A DNA stretch of 32,998 nt, from the NCBI GenBank assembly GCA_021805735.1, contig JAJZEE010000039.1, positions 1 through 32,998 of the forward strand. The letters run 5' to 3'. The DNA comes from Bacillota bacterium. Lineage in GTDB: Bacteria; Bacillota; Bacilli; Alicyclobacillales; SLC66. Position 1 is the first letter of the stretch. Each line of letters begins with the position of its first letter. The position numbers were made by a program, and so were the translations under genes. The notes below the pieces were generated by a model, which did not search any database, was not told where the DNA came from, and worked only from the letters and a program-made list of their open reading frames with translations. This document shows positions 23,838-31,713 of the stretch, in pieces.

Positions 23838-25388
23838 CTACAGGCGCATACGAGCAACCAGCGCCTGCTTTAACTCCCAAAGTTCCCGACTAAGATCGAC
23901 GTGGTACACATGTGGATTTTTCGGACGCAGCGTCTCTCTGGGCAGCGTCTGCAACTCCGCGCGCGTAAAGGCGCGAATCTCTTCGATCGTGGGCAGGTCG
24001 TACACAAACTCACCATCGACAAAGATCGGCTGTAACAGCTCACGAACTGTGTACTCGCCGATCGTCTTTCTCTTATACGTGTGCACCGGGTCAAACAAAT
24101 GCACAGGTTCGCCTTGGGGCGTGGATTCATGGTCAAGCATGATCAGATCCGCGTTAGCCATGCCGTCTACGTAGAAACGCAAGACTTTTTTCTTGCCGGG
24201 ATTCGTCACTTTCACCGGGTTCTCTGACACTTTGCTACGGGGTACAAACTGGCCGTCCTCTTCCTCAGCGGCCAGTTTGTACACCCCCCCGAGCGCAGGA
24301 CAATCTTTTGCGGTGATCAGGGCTGTGCCGACTCCCCAACCGTCGATGGCGGCGCCTTGCAACATCAGGTCGCGTATGGTGTCTTCATCCAGGTCATCCG
24401 ACGCGATGATTTGGGTGGAATGAAAGCCCGCTGCGTCCAAACGCTTGCGCGCCTCCTTGGACAGGTAGGACAGGTCGCCAGAATCGATGCGAACAGCCAG
24501 CAAATCCTGACCGCGCGCCCGCAATTCCCGCCCTACAACTATGGCGTTTGGAATGCCCGACCGCAGCACGTCATACGTATCTACCAGCAGCACGGCGCGC
24601 GCAGGAAACGCCTCCACGTACGCGCGAAACGCCTCCAGTTCAGAATCAAAACTTTGGATCCAACTGTGCGCCTGTGTTCCAGCAATGGGAATCTGAAAGT
24701 TGTAACCCGCCGCCACGTTGCTTGTGCTGGTGCATCCGCCAATGTATGAAGCACGCGCGCCAAAAACTGCTGCGTCGGCATTCTGCGCGCGGCGCAGCCC
24801 GAACTCGCTGGTCGGGTGAGCAGCGTCCTCCACCAGCGCTCCGTGCGTGGCCAGTACAATACGCGCGGCTTTTGTCGCAATCAGGCTTTGATGATTGATG
24901 AAACAGAGCAGCGCCGATTCGATCAACTGCAGTTCAAAGATCCGTCCCTCCATCCGCACCAGCGGTTCATTCGGGAACACAATGCTGCCCTCGGGAACAG
25001 CATGCATGGTTCCCGTAAAGCGAAATTCCTCCAGATGACGCAAAAAACCCTCGTCAAACAGACCCGCTCCCCGTAGGTACGCGATTTCGTCGGGATAAAA
25101 CCGCAGCGTATGCAGATACACAGCTGCCTGCTCCAGACCTGCACAGATCACGTAGCCGTTATCACAGGGATTGGATCGATAAAAGAGATCGAATACGACT
25201 CGCTTATTCATGCGACCGCTCTTATAGTAGCCGTACATCATGGTCAACTGATATAAATCCGTGAGCAGGCCTTCCCGACGACTCCGATAAACCGGCAGGG
25301 TTGCGACGGATTCGATGCGAGTTGACCTATTCTCTTCGCTAATGTCCGCGCTCACCCGGGCACCTCCTGAATACAGCTTGATGGTCAT
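23838..25388 (-). CDS. pncB: Nicotinate phosphoribosyltransferase
   Basis: A 516-residue enzyme that joins nicotinate and PRPP to give nicotinate mononucleotide in the NAD salvage pathway. EGLLTDLYQLTMMYGY is the family opening, HPTSEFGLRRAQNADAA the substrate area, GGCTSTSNVAAG the conserved loop, AHSWIQSF the catalytic-His region (autophosphorylation His), LLVDTYDVL, RIDSGDLSYLSKEARK, IIASDDLDE and GAAIDGWGVGT the phosphoribose site, and ALGGVYKL follows. Length fits the Bacillus-type long form. ATG 25388 overlaps the stop of the upstream inositol-phosphatase gene as ATGA, so translation is coupled. Its stop lies nine bases from the stop of the convergent beta-lactamase-like gene with no terminator between. 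Confidence 0.95.
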   Translation of the reverse strand: MTIKLYSGGARVSADISEENRSTRIESVATLPVYRSRREGLLTDLYQLTMMYGYYKSGRMNKRVVFDLFYRSNPCDNGYVICAGLEQAAVYLHTLRFYPDEIAYLRGAGLFDEGFLRHLEEFRFTGTMHAVPEGSIVFPNEPLVRMEGRIFELQLIESALLCFINHQSLIATKAARIVLATHGALVEDAAHPTSEFGLRRAQNADAAVFGARASYIGGCTSTSNVAAGYNFQIPIAGTQAHSWIQSFDSELEAFRAYVEAFPARAVLLVDTYDVLRSGIPNAIVVGRELRARGQDLLAVRIDSGDLSYLSKEARKRLDAAGFHSTQIIASDDLDEDTIRDLMLQGAAIDGWGVGTALITAKDCPALGGVYKLAAEEEDGQFVPRSKVSENPVKVTNPGKKKVLRFYVDGMANADLIMLDHESTPQGEPVHLFDPVHTYKRKTIGEYTVRELLQPIFVDGEFVYDLPTIEEIRAFTRAELQTLPRETLRPKNPHVYHVDLSRELWELKQALVARMRL

Positions 25389-26209
25389 AATGACTGTAAT
25401 GGGTGATCCACATCGAGATCGCGCAGCAACTCACTGTGGATGCGTCCGTTGGTGGCCGCCACGTGGCGTGTTTCGAGAGTGTACGGAGCGCCCAACGCAT
25501 CCGTGATTTCGCCCCCTGCAGCCTTGACCAGCACGGCTCCCGCAAGCAGATCCCAGGCATTCAGGTCGTTCTCCCAAAATCCGTCCAATCTGCCCGCCGC
25601 CACATACGCCAGATGCATGGCAGCCGACCCGAAGGCGCGCACGTTACGCACATGGTAACCGAACCGCTTAATCTGTTCGGCGTTCTTTCCACGGTAAGCC
25701 CCCGTCGGGAATCCGCTGGCCAGCAACGCGCTGGACAGGTCATCCACATCCGAGACGCGCATCGGCGCGCCGTTTAGTGCGGCCCCCTGACCCGTAATTC
25801 CCGTAAACATCTCATCCCGCAGAGGATCATAGATCACCCCGACGGCCGGTTCGCCCAAAACCACGAGTCCTATGGACACTGTGCAGGCTGGCAAACCGCG
25901 AATAAAATTGAGCGTGCCATCGATCGGATCGACGACCCACAGAAACCGTCGATCCGCTTCCTGCGCCGCCAGCGTTGCAGCGACTGATCCAGGCGCCACG
26001 GTTTCTTCCCCCAAAAACGCGCTCTCTGGATACATTTGACTCAACATGTCCATAATGACATCCTGGCACGCTTTATCAACCTCCGTAACGAGATCGTGCG
26101 GCGAGGATTTGATCAAGGTCTGCTCCGGTCGACCAATGTAACGTCGGATCAGATCACCAGCCACACGCGCAGCTTCCGTCGCTGCCTGCTTCGCGTCGTC
26201 GAGATCCAT
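25385..26209 (-). CDS. suhB: Inositol-1-monophosphatase family protein (SuhB-like)
   Basis: A 274-residue Mg-dependent, Li-sensitive phosphatase fold. The metal site is intact: FLGEET (Glu), LWVVDPIDGTLNFIRGLP (D-P-I-D-G-T) and ENDLNAWDLLAGAVLVKAAGG (the second signature W-D-x-x-A-G). Such enzymes act on inositol phosphates, 3'-phosphoadenosine phosphate or NADP-like substrates; the exact one cannot be read from sequence. ATG 26209 starts the gene; no strong ribosome site is near. It overlaps pncB by four bases, which hints at a link with NAD or nucleotide metabolism and would fit a PAP or NADP phosphatase activity (inference). Confidence 0.92.
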   Translation of the reverse strand: MDLDDAKQAATEAARVAGDLIRRYIGRPEQTLIKSSPHDLVTEVDKACQDVIMDMLSQMYPESAFLGEETVAPGSVAATLAAQEADRRFLWVVDPIDGTLNFIRGLPACTVSIGLVVLGEPAVGVIYDPLRDEMFTGITGQGAALNGAPMRVSDVDDLSSALLASGFPTGAYRGKNAEQIKRFGYHVRNVRAFGSAAMHLAYVAAGRLDGFWENDLNAWDLLAGAVLVKAAGGEITDALGAPYTLETRHVAATNGRIHSELLRDLDVDHPLQSL

Positions 26210-26304
26210 TGCTCATTCACAACCTTTCCAACGAGTGTGTTCGCCTGTTCCCGTGCACTATTTTATCACACCGGCTTTCACGTCGGGAGGAGCGTACGCC
26301 GCGA

Positions 26305-27849
26305 CTAACGCACGCCCACTTCTGTCAGAAGCGGCTCCCGCAACTCCAGAAAGGCCTCCGCAAGCATCTCAATCTCCTCCGACAGGCTGCGATCTTCGAG
26401 TACCGTAGGCGCGTATTCCCGAATCATCCTGTACAGGCTTGCGGTACGCGGCGCCATTCGATCAGCCGCGTCCTGCAGATCGATCGCCTCAGCAGCCGCC
26501 ATGGACTCAATAGCCAGCACCCTTGCCGTGTTCTGGACGATGGCTGTCACCTGCCGCGCGGCCGTCGTTCCCATGGATACATGATCCTCCTGCCCTGCAG
26601 ACGAGGGAATCGAATCCACGCTTGCCGGATGGGCGAGCACCTTGTTTTCCGATACCAGAGACGCCGCGATGTACTGCAAAATCATAAGCCCCGAAGAGAG
26701 TCCGGGACTACGAGCCAAAAACGCGGACAAACCGCTCAGATTAGGGTTGACCAGACGCTCCGTCCGACGTTCGGAAATGTCAGCCATCTCCGCGATCGCC
26801 AGTTTCAGAAAGTCCATCGCCAGCGCCACTGGCTGACCGTGAAAATGACCACCCGACACCACCTTGCCCGTATCGCTGAACACCAGCGGGTTGTCTGTCG
26901 CCGCGTTTTGTTCGACCGTGAGCACCTGCTTCACATAATCAACCGCCTGACGGCTTGCCCCATGCACTTGCGGCATGCAGCGCAGGCTATACGCATCCTG
27001 CACCCTGATCTCGCCCTGCGATGTGATCAGTCGACTGCCCTCCAGCCACTCGCGCAAAGAAGTCGCCGCCTGCTCCTGACCGACGTGGGGCCGAAGCGCG
27101 TGCAGTTCTCGCGAGAACGCGTCCTGCACACCATGGAGCGCCTCAAATGTCATGGCGCCAATGCCGTCAGCCAAAGCGATCAGATAGTTGGCCCGCATCC
27201 AGGCCAGGGCTCCGATCGCCGTCATGGCCTGTGTGCCATTGATCAGCGCCAGGCCTTCTTTCGCCTGCAGGCAGAGCGGGCGCAAGCCCGCGCGCGACAG
27301 CGCGTCAGCGCCTGTCAACCGCTCGCCGCGGTACTCCGCCTTCCCTTCCCCCATGAGCACCAACGCCAGATGCGCAAGCGGAGCCAAATCGCCGCTCGCG
27401 CCGAGCGATCCTTGAGATGGAATCCGCGGGTGAACCCCCGCATTTAAACAATCGATCAGAAGAGTCAACGTCTCCTCGCGGACACCGGAATACCCTTTAA
27501 CCAAAGCATTGGCCCGCAACAGCATGAGCGCGCGCACTGTTTCCGTCGACAGTGGTTCACCGACGGCGCAGGCGTGACTGCGTATCAGATTGCGCTGCAA
27601 CGTGACCGTCTCGGATTCTGGAATCGTGATGTCGGCGAGTCGCCCAAATCCTGTATTGACCCCATACACCGGTTTGCCTTCCTGCACAAGAGCCTCCACG
27701 GTGCGGCGACTCTCGCGAATGCGCGGCCAGGCCGAGGCCGCAACAGCCACTCGCACAGCAATCTGCCCATGTCTGTCAACGGCAGACGCGACGTTCCACA
27801 CATTCTCCAAAGTCAGGTGCTCGCCAGTCAGTTCAATCGTAATCGCCAC
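26305..27849 (-). CDS. hutH: Histidine ammonia-lyase
   Basis: A 514-residue histidase, the first step of histidine breakdown to urocanate and ammonia. The self-made MIO cofactor triad Ala-Ser-Gly is at about residues 151-153 in GSLGASGDLAPLAH; VYGVNTGFGRLAD holds the catalytic Tyr, and DNPLVFSD plus GHFHGQPVALAMDFLK and SIPSSAGQEDHVSMG are further active-site segments. GTG 27849 has AAAGGAG nine bases upstream. No other hut gene is adjacent. The leader upstream carries a consensus promoter, a small ORF and an intrinsic terminator, so expression is probably conditional on read-through. Confidence 0.96.
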   Translation of the reverse strand: MAITIELTGEHLTLENVWNVASAVDRHGQIAVRVAVAASAWPRIRESRRTVEALVQEGKPVYGVNTGFGRLADITIPESETVTLQRNLIRSHACAVGEPLSTETVRALMLLRANALVKGYSGVREETLTLLIDCLNAGVHPRIPSQGSLGASGDLAPLAHLALVLMGEGKAEYRGERLTGADALSRAGLRPLCLQAKEGLALINGTQAMTAIGALAWMRANYLIALADGIGAMTFEALHGVQDAFSRELHALRPHVGQEQAATSLREWLEGSRLITSQGEIRVQDAYSLRCMPQVHGASRQAVDYVKQVLTVEQNAATDNPLVFSDTGKVVSGGHFHGQPVALAMDFLKLAIAEMADISERRTERLVNPNLSGLSAFLARSPGLSSGLMILQYIAASLVSENKVLAHPASVDSIPSSAGQEDHVSMGTTAARQVTAIVQNTARVLAIESMAAAEAIDLQDAADRMAPRTASLYRMIREYAPTVLEDRSLSEEIEMLAEAFLELREPLLTEVGVR

Positions 27850-27879
27850 AGCAGTTCACTCCTTTAGCTTGGCAGAGGG

Positions 27880-27922
27880 AAAAAGAAAAGCCGCGCAATG
27901 AGTCATCTGCTCATCCCGCGGC
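27880..27922 (-). terminator. Intrinsic terminator in the hutH leader (attenuator candidate)
   Basis: On the minus strand GCCGCG and CGCGGC (27922-27917 and 27895-27890) enclose a second stem GATGAG/CTCATT (one G-U pair, one G-G mismatch between stems) with a 7-base loop, followed by TTTTCTTTTT (27889-27880). It lies only about 30 bases before the hutH start, leaving no room for a promoter in between, so hutH transcripts from the promoter upstream must read through it. Confidence 0.75.
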
Positions 27923-27970
27923 CCGTTCGCCGATATGCGGTTGTAAGATCCGCCTGCTTCGCGGTCGCAT
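27911..27970 (-). CDS. Leader ORF before the hutH terminator
   Basis: ATG 27970 after GGAAAGGGCGGAAAGAG opens a 19-codon frame (MRPRSRRILQPHIGERAAG). Its TGA stop (27913-27911) lies in the 5' arm of the terminator hairpin, so a ribosome reaching the stop would cover that arm. Five of 19 codons are Arg, all CGA, CGG or AGG, and one is His. Role is inferred from position only. Confidence 0.35.
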   Translation of the reverse strand: MRPRSRRILQPHIGERAAG

Positions 27971-27997
27971 CTCTTTCCGCCCTTTCCAATCACACGT

Positions 27998-28027
27998 ATC
28001 ATAGGGGAAAAGGCGATGCAATGTCAA
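27998..28027 (-). promoter_or_regulatory. Strong sigma-A promoter of hutH
   Basis: A perfect TTGACA (28027-28022) and TATGAT (28003-27998) are separated by 18 bases on the minus strand. Transcription should start near 27991 and give a leader of about 140 bases before hutH. Confidence 0.75.
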
Positions 28028-28091
28028 ACCGGTTTCGGGAATGCGCCGTTTCTCCCGCCGCTGTCGAAGCTCGCGGGGAACAGGGCCCCGA

Positions 28092-30173
28092 TCACACAAA
28101 GCGCTCGAACCATTCTGTCATGTAGCGATAGCGCTCCACGCGCAACTGTGGATGTCCTGTCCGCGACAGATCGTGGTTGGATTTTGGAAAGCGGACAAAC
28201 TCCACCTCTTTGTCGAGCACTCGCAAGGCAACGAACAGTTGCTCCGCCTGTTCGATGGGACAGCGCAGATCGTCTTCTCCGTGCAGAATCAGCAGAGGTG
28301 TTTCCACTGCCGAAACGTATTTGAGTGGAGAATGATTCCACAGCTTTTCAATGTCGGTCCATGGTGTCTGGTGCGATGACCACTTCATCTCCCATTCGGT
28401 GAAATAGAAGCCGATATCGCTGACACCGTTGAAACTGATCCAGTTGGAGATGGAACGCTGCGTAACGGCCGCCTTGAAGCGGTTGGTGTGACCGACGATC
28501 CAATTGGTCATGAAACCGCCGTACGAGCCGCCAGTCACACCGATGCGGTCACCATCGAGAGTTGGCCATGCCGCAAGGGCGGAATCGAGGATAGTCATTA
28601 TGTCGCGATAGTCGGCGCCGCCATAATCGCCGCGACAGGCATCCACAAACGCTTGACCATACCCGCAACTGCCCCGCGGATTCCCATAGACAACGGCGAA
28701 TCCGGCAGCGGCGAGCAACTGAAATTCAAACACGAAAGAATAGGAATACATCGCATGCGGTCCACCATGCACCTGCAACACGACAGGCGTCTTGGCCGCT
28801 TCAGACTTGTTCCCATGAGCGGGCTGTTGCGGCATCATGCACCATCCCTGGAGTTCCTGCCCATCTTCGCCGGCAACGGCAAACGAAGTGACAGGCGCCA
28901 GTGTCCGTTCCTGCAGCCATTCATTGGTTGCGGTGAATTGGCGTTCTGTCACATGGTCCGGTTCGAGGTAATACAGATTGTTCGGATTCCCTGGATCGGT
29001 CGCAGCAAACACGATGCCCCCTGTACGCGGACTAAAGTCATACGTGAACACTTCACGATCACCTTGGACGACAGACCCGACACGTCCGTCGCGATAGAAA
29101 AAAGCAAGCGAAACAGATCCCTTCGCGCTGTATGGCGCCAGCACTGCAGCCCCATCCGCCGTAAATAACGGTCCCGGCGCATGCTCGTGACCGCGCATGT
29201 CACTCATGCCCGAGGCCGCCAGTTCATAGGCAAAGTCACGCGGCTCAAGACGAGACAATGATTTCATTGCGATATCCGCGATATAGACAGCCGTTTGCGT
29301 AGCTCCAGCAAATTCCATATCGCTTCCAAAGCAGGCAATCTCCCGCCCGTCAGGAGAAAATACCGGGGCGCTCAGAGACAGGTTGCTGTCCGATACTTTC
29401 ACACTGAGGGCAGTTGCCACATCGAGCACGTAGAGATCGCGAAAAAAAGCGCGGTCATCGGGATCGCGCTTGCTTGTATAGGCGACCTTGGCGCCGTCAG
29501 GTGAACAGCAAAACTCCTGCACATGAAACGGGCCGTCGGTCAACTGTCGCGCGTCGGACGTTACCAGGTCAACCGTCGCCAGTTGCGTGTATTTCCCATC
29601 CCACAATCCGCTGCCATTGGCTTTGTAGGACAGACGCTTCACCTCGTAGGGCGTCGGCTGTGTTTTGGCGTCAGCATCGCTGCTCCCGCCATGGCGCAGA
29701 GGAGTTCCCGAGTCCGTTCCGTCAGTATGATCCCCGCCCTGCCGCAGATGTTCTGGCGCGTCAGACGTGTACTTCACCTGTTCACCCTCTTTAATCCGCA
29801 ACAGCACGAACAACCGGCCGCCGCCAGGGCTCATCGCCGCATCTGTTACTCCGCCTTTGATAAACGTGATCTGGCGCGCCTCGCCACCCGCCAAGGGCAG
29901 TAGGTACGCCTGCGTGTCACCAGCGCGGTCGGACAGAAGTACGATACCTTCATCGCTGATATCCGCAATCCGATCGTTATGATCGCCGTGGGTAAACGGC
30001 GTGGAGATTCCAGTGGCGACATCCGCGACAAAAATCTCGCTCCTGTAGCCTTGGCGGTCACTGGCTACCGTCTTTTTTGCGTATGCGAAGCGTGTTCCGT
30101 CAGGCGTCATGCGCGGCGCGCCCAACCATTCAAAGCGATACAGGTCTTCTCTGACAAACGGTGTCTGCTCCAT
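28092..30173 (-). CDS. S9 prolyl oligopeptidase-family serine peptidase (acylaminoacyl-peptidase-like)
   Basis: A 693-residue S9 peptidase. The N-terminal 430 residues are a beta-propeller of repeated blades (MTPDGTRFAYA, MSPGGGRLFVL, CSPDGAKVAYTSKRDPDD, FSPDGREIACFGSD). The C-terminal alpha/beta-hydrolase domain has the oxyanion segment HGGPHAMYSYSF, nucleophile GVTGGSYGGFMTNW, acid HGEDDLRCPIEQ and the histidine in FPKSNHDLSRTGHP, so the triad is complete. A short acidic, Gly/Asp-rich loop (EHLRQGGDHTDGTDSGTPL) is inserted in the propeller. It releases N-terminal residues or acyl-residues from short peptides in the cytoplasm. ATG 30173 after GGAGGCGGAG is preferred over the upstream open frame. 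It diverges from the GAF-GGDEF gene. Confidence 0.92.
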   Translation of the reverse strand: MEQTPFVREDLYRFEWLGAPRMTPDGTRFAYAKKTVASDRQGYRSEIFVADVATGISTPFTHGDHNDRIADISDEGIVLLSDRAGDTQAYLLPLAGGEARQITFIKGGVTDAAMSPGGGRLFVLLRIKEGEQVKYTSDAPEHLRQGGDHTDGTDSGTPLRHGGSSDADAKTQPTPYEVKRLSYKANGSGLWDGKYTQLATVDLVTSDARQLTDGPFHVQEFCCSPDGAKVAYTSKRDPDDRAFFRDLYVLDVATALSVKVSDSNLSLSAPVFSPDGREIACFGSDMEFAGATQTAVYIADIAMKSLSRLEPRDFAYELAASGMSDMRGHEHAPGPLFTADGAAVLAPYSAKGSVSLAFFYRDGRVGSVVQGDREVFTYDFSPRTGGIVFAATDPGNPNNLYYLEPDHVTERQFTATNEWLQERTLAPVTSFAVAGEDGQELQGWCMMPQQPAHGNKSEAAKTPVVLQVHGGPHAMYSYSFVFEFQLLAAAGFAVVYGNPRGSCGYGQAFVDACRGDYGGADYRDIMTILDSALAAWPTLDGDRIGVTGGSYGGFMTNWIVGHTNRFKAAVTQRSISNWISFNGVSDIGFYFTEWEMKWSSHQTPWTDIEKLWNHSPLKYVSAVETPLLILHGEDDLRCPIEQAEQLFVALRVLDKEVEFVRFPKSNHDLSRTGHPQLRVERYRYMTEWFERFV

Positions 30174-30236
30174 GTTTCTCCGCCTCCCTATTTCACAGTA
30201 ATAATTTCGTACAGCGAAATGGAATTCCTGCTTGTC

Positions 30237-30265
30237 TGTACAAATATTCCACACGAATATATACT
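30237..30265 (+). promoter_or_regulatory. Possible promoter of the GAF-GGDEF gene
   Basis: TGTACA (30237-30242) and TATACT (30260-30265) are 17 bases apart, in an AT-rich stretch between divergent genes. Four of six -35 bases match the consensus, so it is only a moderate call. Confidence 0.35.
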
Positions 30266-30321
30266 TATAACAATACTCTTGGAACGGGCACTGATTCGTC
30301 ATTCACTAAGGGGGGGCTACC

Positions 30322-31374
30322 CTGGAAGACATACAGACACTGCACGCGGAAATCTCCCGCTTGCGCGCGCTCAACCGCCTATTGCAAGCAACACGGGATT
30401 CCATTCACACGCTTGATATTTTGCACGCGGTACGAGATCATATCGGAAAACTGGTGGGATTCGACCGCTTTGGACTTCTCGTTGCAGAACCGAGAGGCAA
30501 ATATTGCATTGTTCATGAAATGGTGACCAAGGCTGGACTCAATTTTTGTCCGCCCGGGTCGATCATGCCAATCGCCGGCACAGCCATTGAATGGATATTT
30601 TGCGAGTTGCGCACTCATGTCAACCACGACCTTTCACACAAGAAGGAATTTCTGGAAGATGAGCCGCTTTACGAGGATCAGATTCGCTCAATCGTGCGCG
30701 TTCCGCTGTTCAAATCAGGAATGGCGTATGGCGTCATGACCGTCAAATCCACTGAACCGAACCATTTTTCAGAAGCTGACATCACTTTTCTGGAGGATGT
30801 TGGCCTGCAACTCTCGTCCGCTCTCTATGTCTCAAAACTTGTTATGGAGTTAAAATTGCAGGCGTCCACAGATGCCTTGACTGGCGTGTTCAATCGGCGA
30901 GCCTTGCACGATATTCGCGATCAACAGGGACTCATGGATTTCCTTGAAGAGTTTGTCATTGATTACGATTTTGAGGACATTCACTCCGTGGCTGTTCTGT
31001 TAATTGATCTTGACGATTTCAAGCTATACAATGACCAGTATGGTCATGATGAAGGTGATCGGCGGCTTGTTGCTTTCGCTCAGATCTTGCGGTACGCGAC
31101 TCCGGGGCACCAACTCATTTTCCGGTACGGCGGCGATGAATTTGTCGTTGTCCTGCCAAACGCGACCGAGATCCAGGCTCACAACATCGCCAGCCACATC
31201 CGCCAGGCCGCATACAAAAACGGCGACCATCGCGGGCAACCGATGTCCGTCAGCATTGGCGTGAAACACGATGCATGGGAGGGACTCTCAAAACTGATTC
31301 GCGAAGCCGATGCAGCCATGTATGACAACAAGCGGCGGCGTCAACCGCAACAGTCGGAAGCGAATCTGTTTTAA
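30322..31374 (+). CDS. GAF-GGDEF diguanylate cyclase, probably starting at CTG
   Basis: A short coiled-coil start (LHAEISRLRALNRLLQ) leads into a GAF sensor domain (about residues 25-165) and a GGDEF domain (about 175-340). The GGDEF domain has STDALTGVFNRRAL, LLIDLDDFKLYNDQYGHDEGD, the intact catalytic loop FRYGGDEFVVV and SIGV, so it should make cyclic di-GMP from GTP. No RxxD inhibitory site precedes the loop. An unusual insert (DQQGLMDFLEEFVIDYDFED) splits the first helices. No ATG, GTG or TTG exists between an upstream stop (30307) and TTG 30361, yet AAGGGGGG lies just before CTG 30322 in frame, and the coiled coil begins there, so CTG is the likely start. It is not preceded by a membrane segment; it is cytoplasmic. 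Confidence 0.85.
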   Translation: MEDIQTLHAEISRLRALNRLLQATRDSIHTLDILHAVRDHIGKLVGFDRFGLLVAEPRGKYCIVHEMVTKAGLNFCPPGSIMPIAGTAIEWIFCELRTHVNHDLSHKKEFLEDEPLYEDQIRSIVRVPLFKSGMAYGVMTVKSTEPNHFSEADITFLEDVGLQLSSALYVSKLVMELKLQASTDALTGVFNRRALHDIRDQQGLMDFLEEFVIDYDFEDIHSVAVLLIDLDDFKLYNDQYGHDEGDRRLVAFAQILRYATPGHQLIFRYGGDEFVVVLPNATEIQAHNIASHIRQAAYKNGDHRGQPMSVSIGVKHDAWEGLSKLIREADAAMYDNKRRRQPQQSEANLF

Positions 31375-31387
31375 ATGAGAGCGTAAA

Positions 31388-31624
31388 ATGATCGTTGAGA
31401 TATGCGCTTCAAATGAACTGGCGTCTTATGTCGACGCGCTCGAATCCGAGGGATTCGAGGTCGTGACCTATTCGTGCCTGGACCGCTGTGAATCTTGCAT
31501 TGCAGAACCCTATGCATATGCGGACGGAAAGCTTCTGGAGACCACTGATCCGGAGGCTTTATTCGCTCTGTTGCGGGCCATGAAGGAAGAAGACGTCTGC
31601 CTGACCAGCGATGATGACTGGTGA
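31388..31624 (+). CDS. DUF1450 family protein (YuzB-like)
   Basis: A complete 78-residue protein of the DUF1450 family found in Bacilli. EICASNELASYVDALE is the family opening with the first Cys, and SCLDRCESCIAEPYAYADGKLLE carries the conserved C-x3-C-x2-C cluster and the PYA-x-x-D/NG turn, a likely iron-sulphur or zinc site in a thioredoxin-like fold. Function is unknown. It begins 13 bases after the GAF-GGDEF stop, with GAGAG nearby, so the two are co-transcribed. Confidence 0.85.
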   Translation: MIVEICASNELASYVDALESEGFEVVTYSCLDRCESCIAEPYAYADGKLLETTDPEALFALLRAMKEEDVCLTSDDDW

Positions 31625-31713
31625 ACGGCAGTTGCAACCACCGGTTGCGCGCAGTTCCCCTGATCCGCAAAGCGCAGAGACGCTTGCCACGACCACAACG
31701 AGGAGGACCGCCT

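Noticed and set aside
26209-27447. Long plus-strand frame (about 412 codons) opposite hutH
   Set aside because: It is antisense to a clear hutH, very rich in Arg, His and Gln, and has no domain; a shadow frame from GC-rich coding DNA.
27961-27991. T-box-like sequence in the hutH leader
   Set aside because: GGGCGGAAAG and GACCGCG recall the T-box core, but they are split by extra bases, and the leader is too short for a specifier stem.
28488-29168. Plus-strand frame of 226 codons opposite the S9 peptidase
   Set aside because: Shadow of a well-supported gene; no ribosome site or family.
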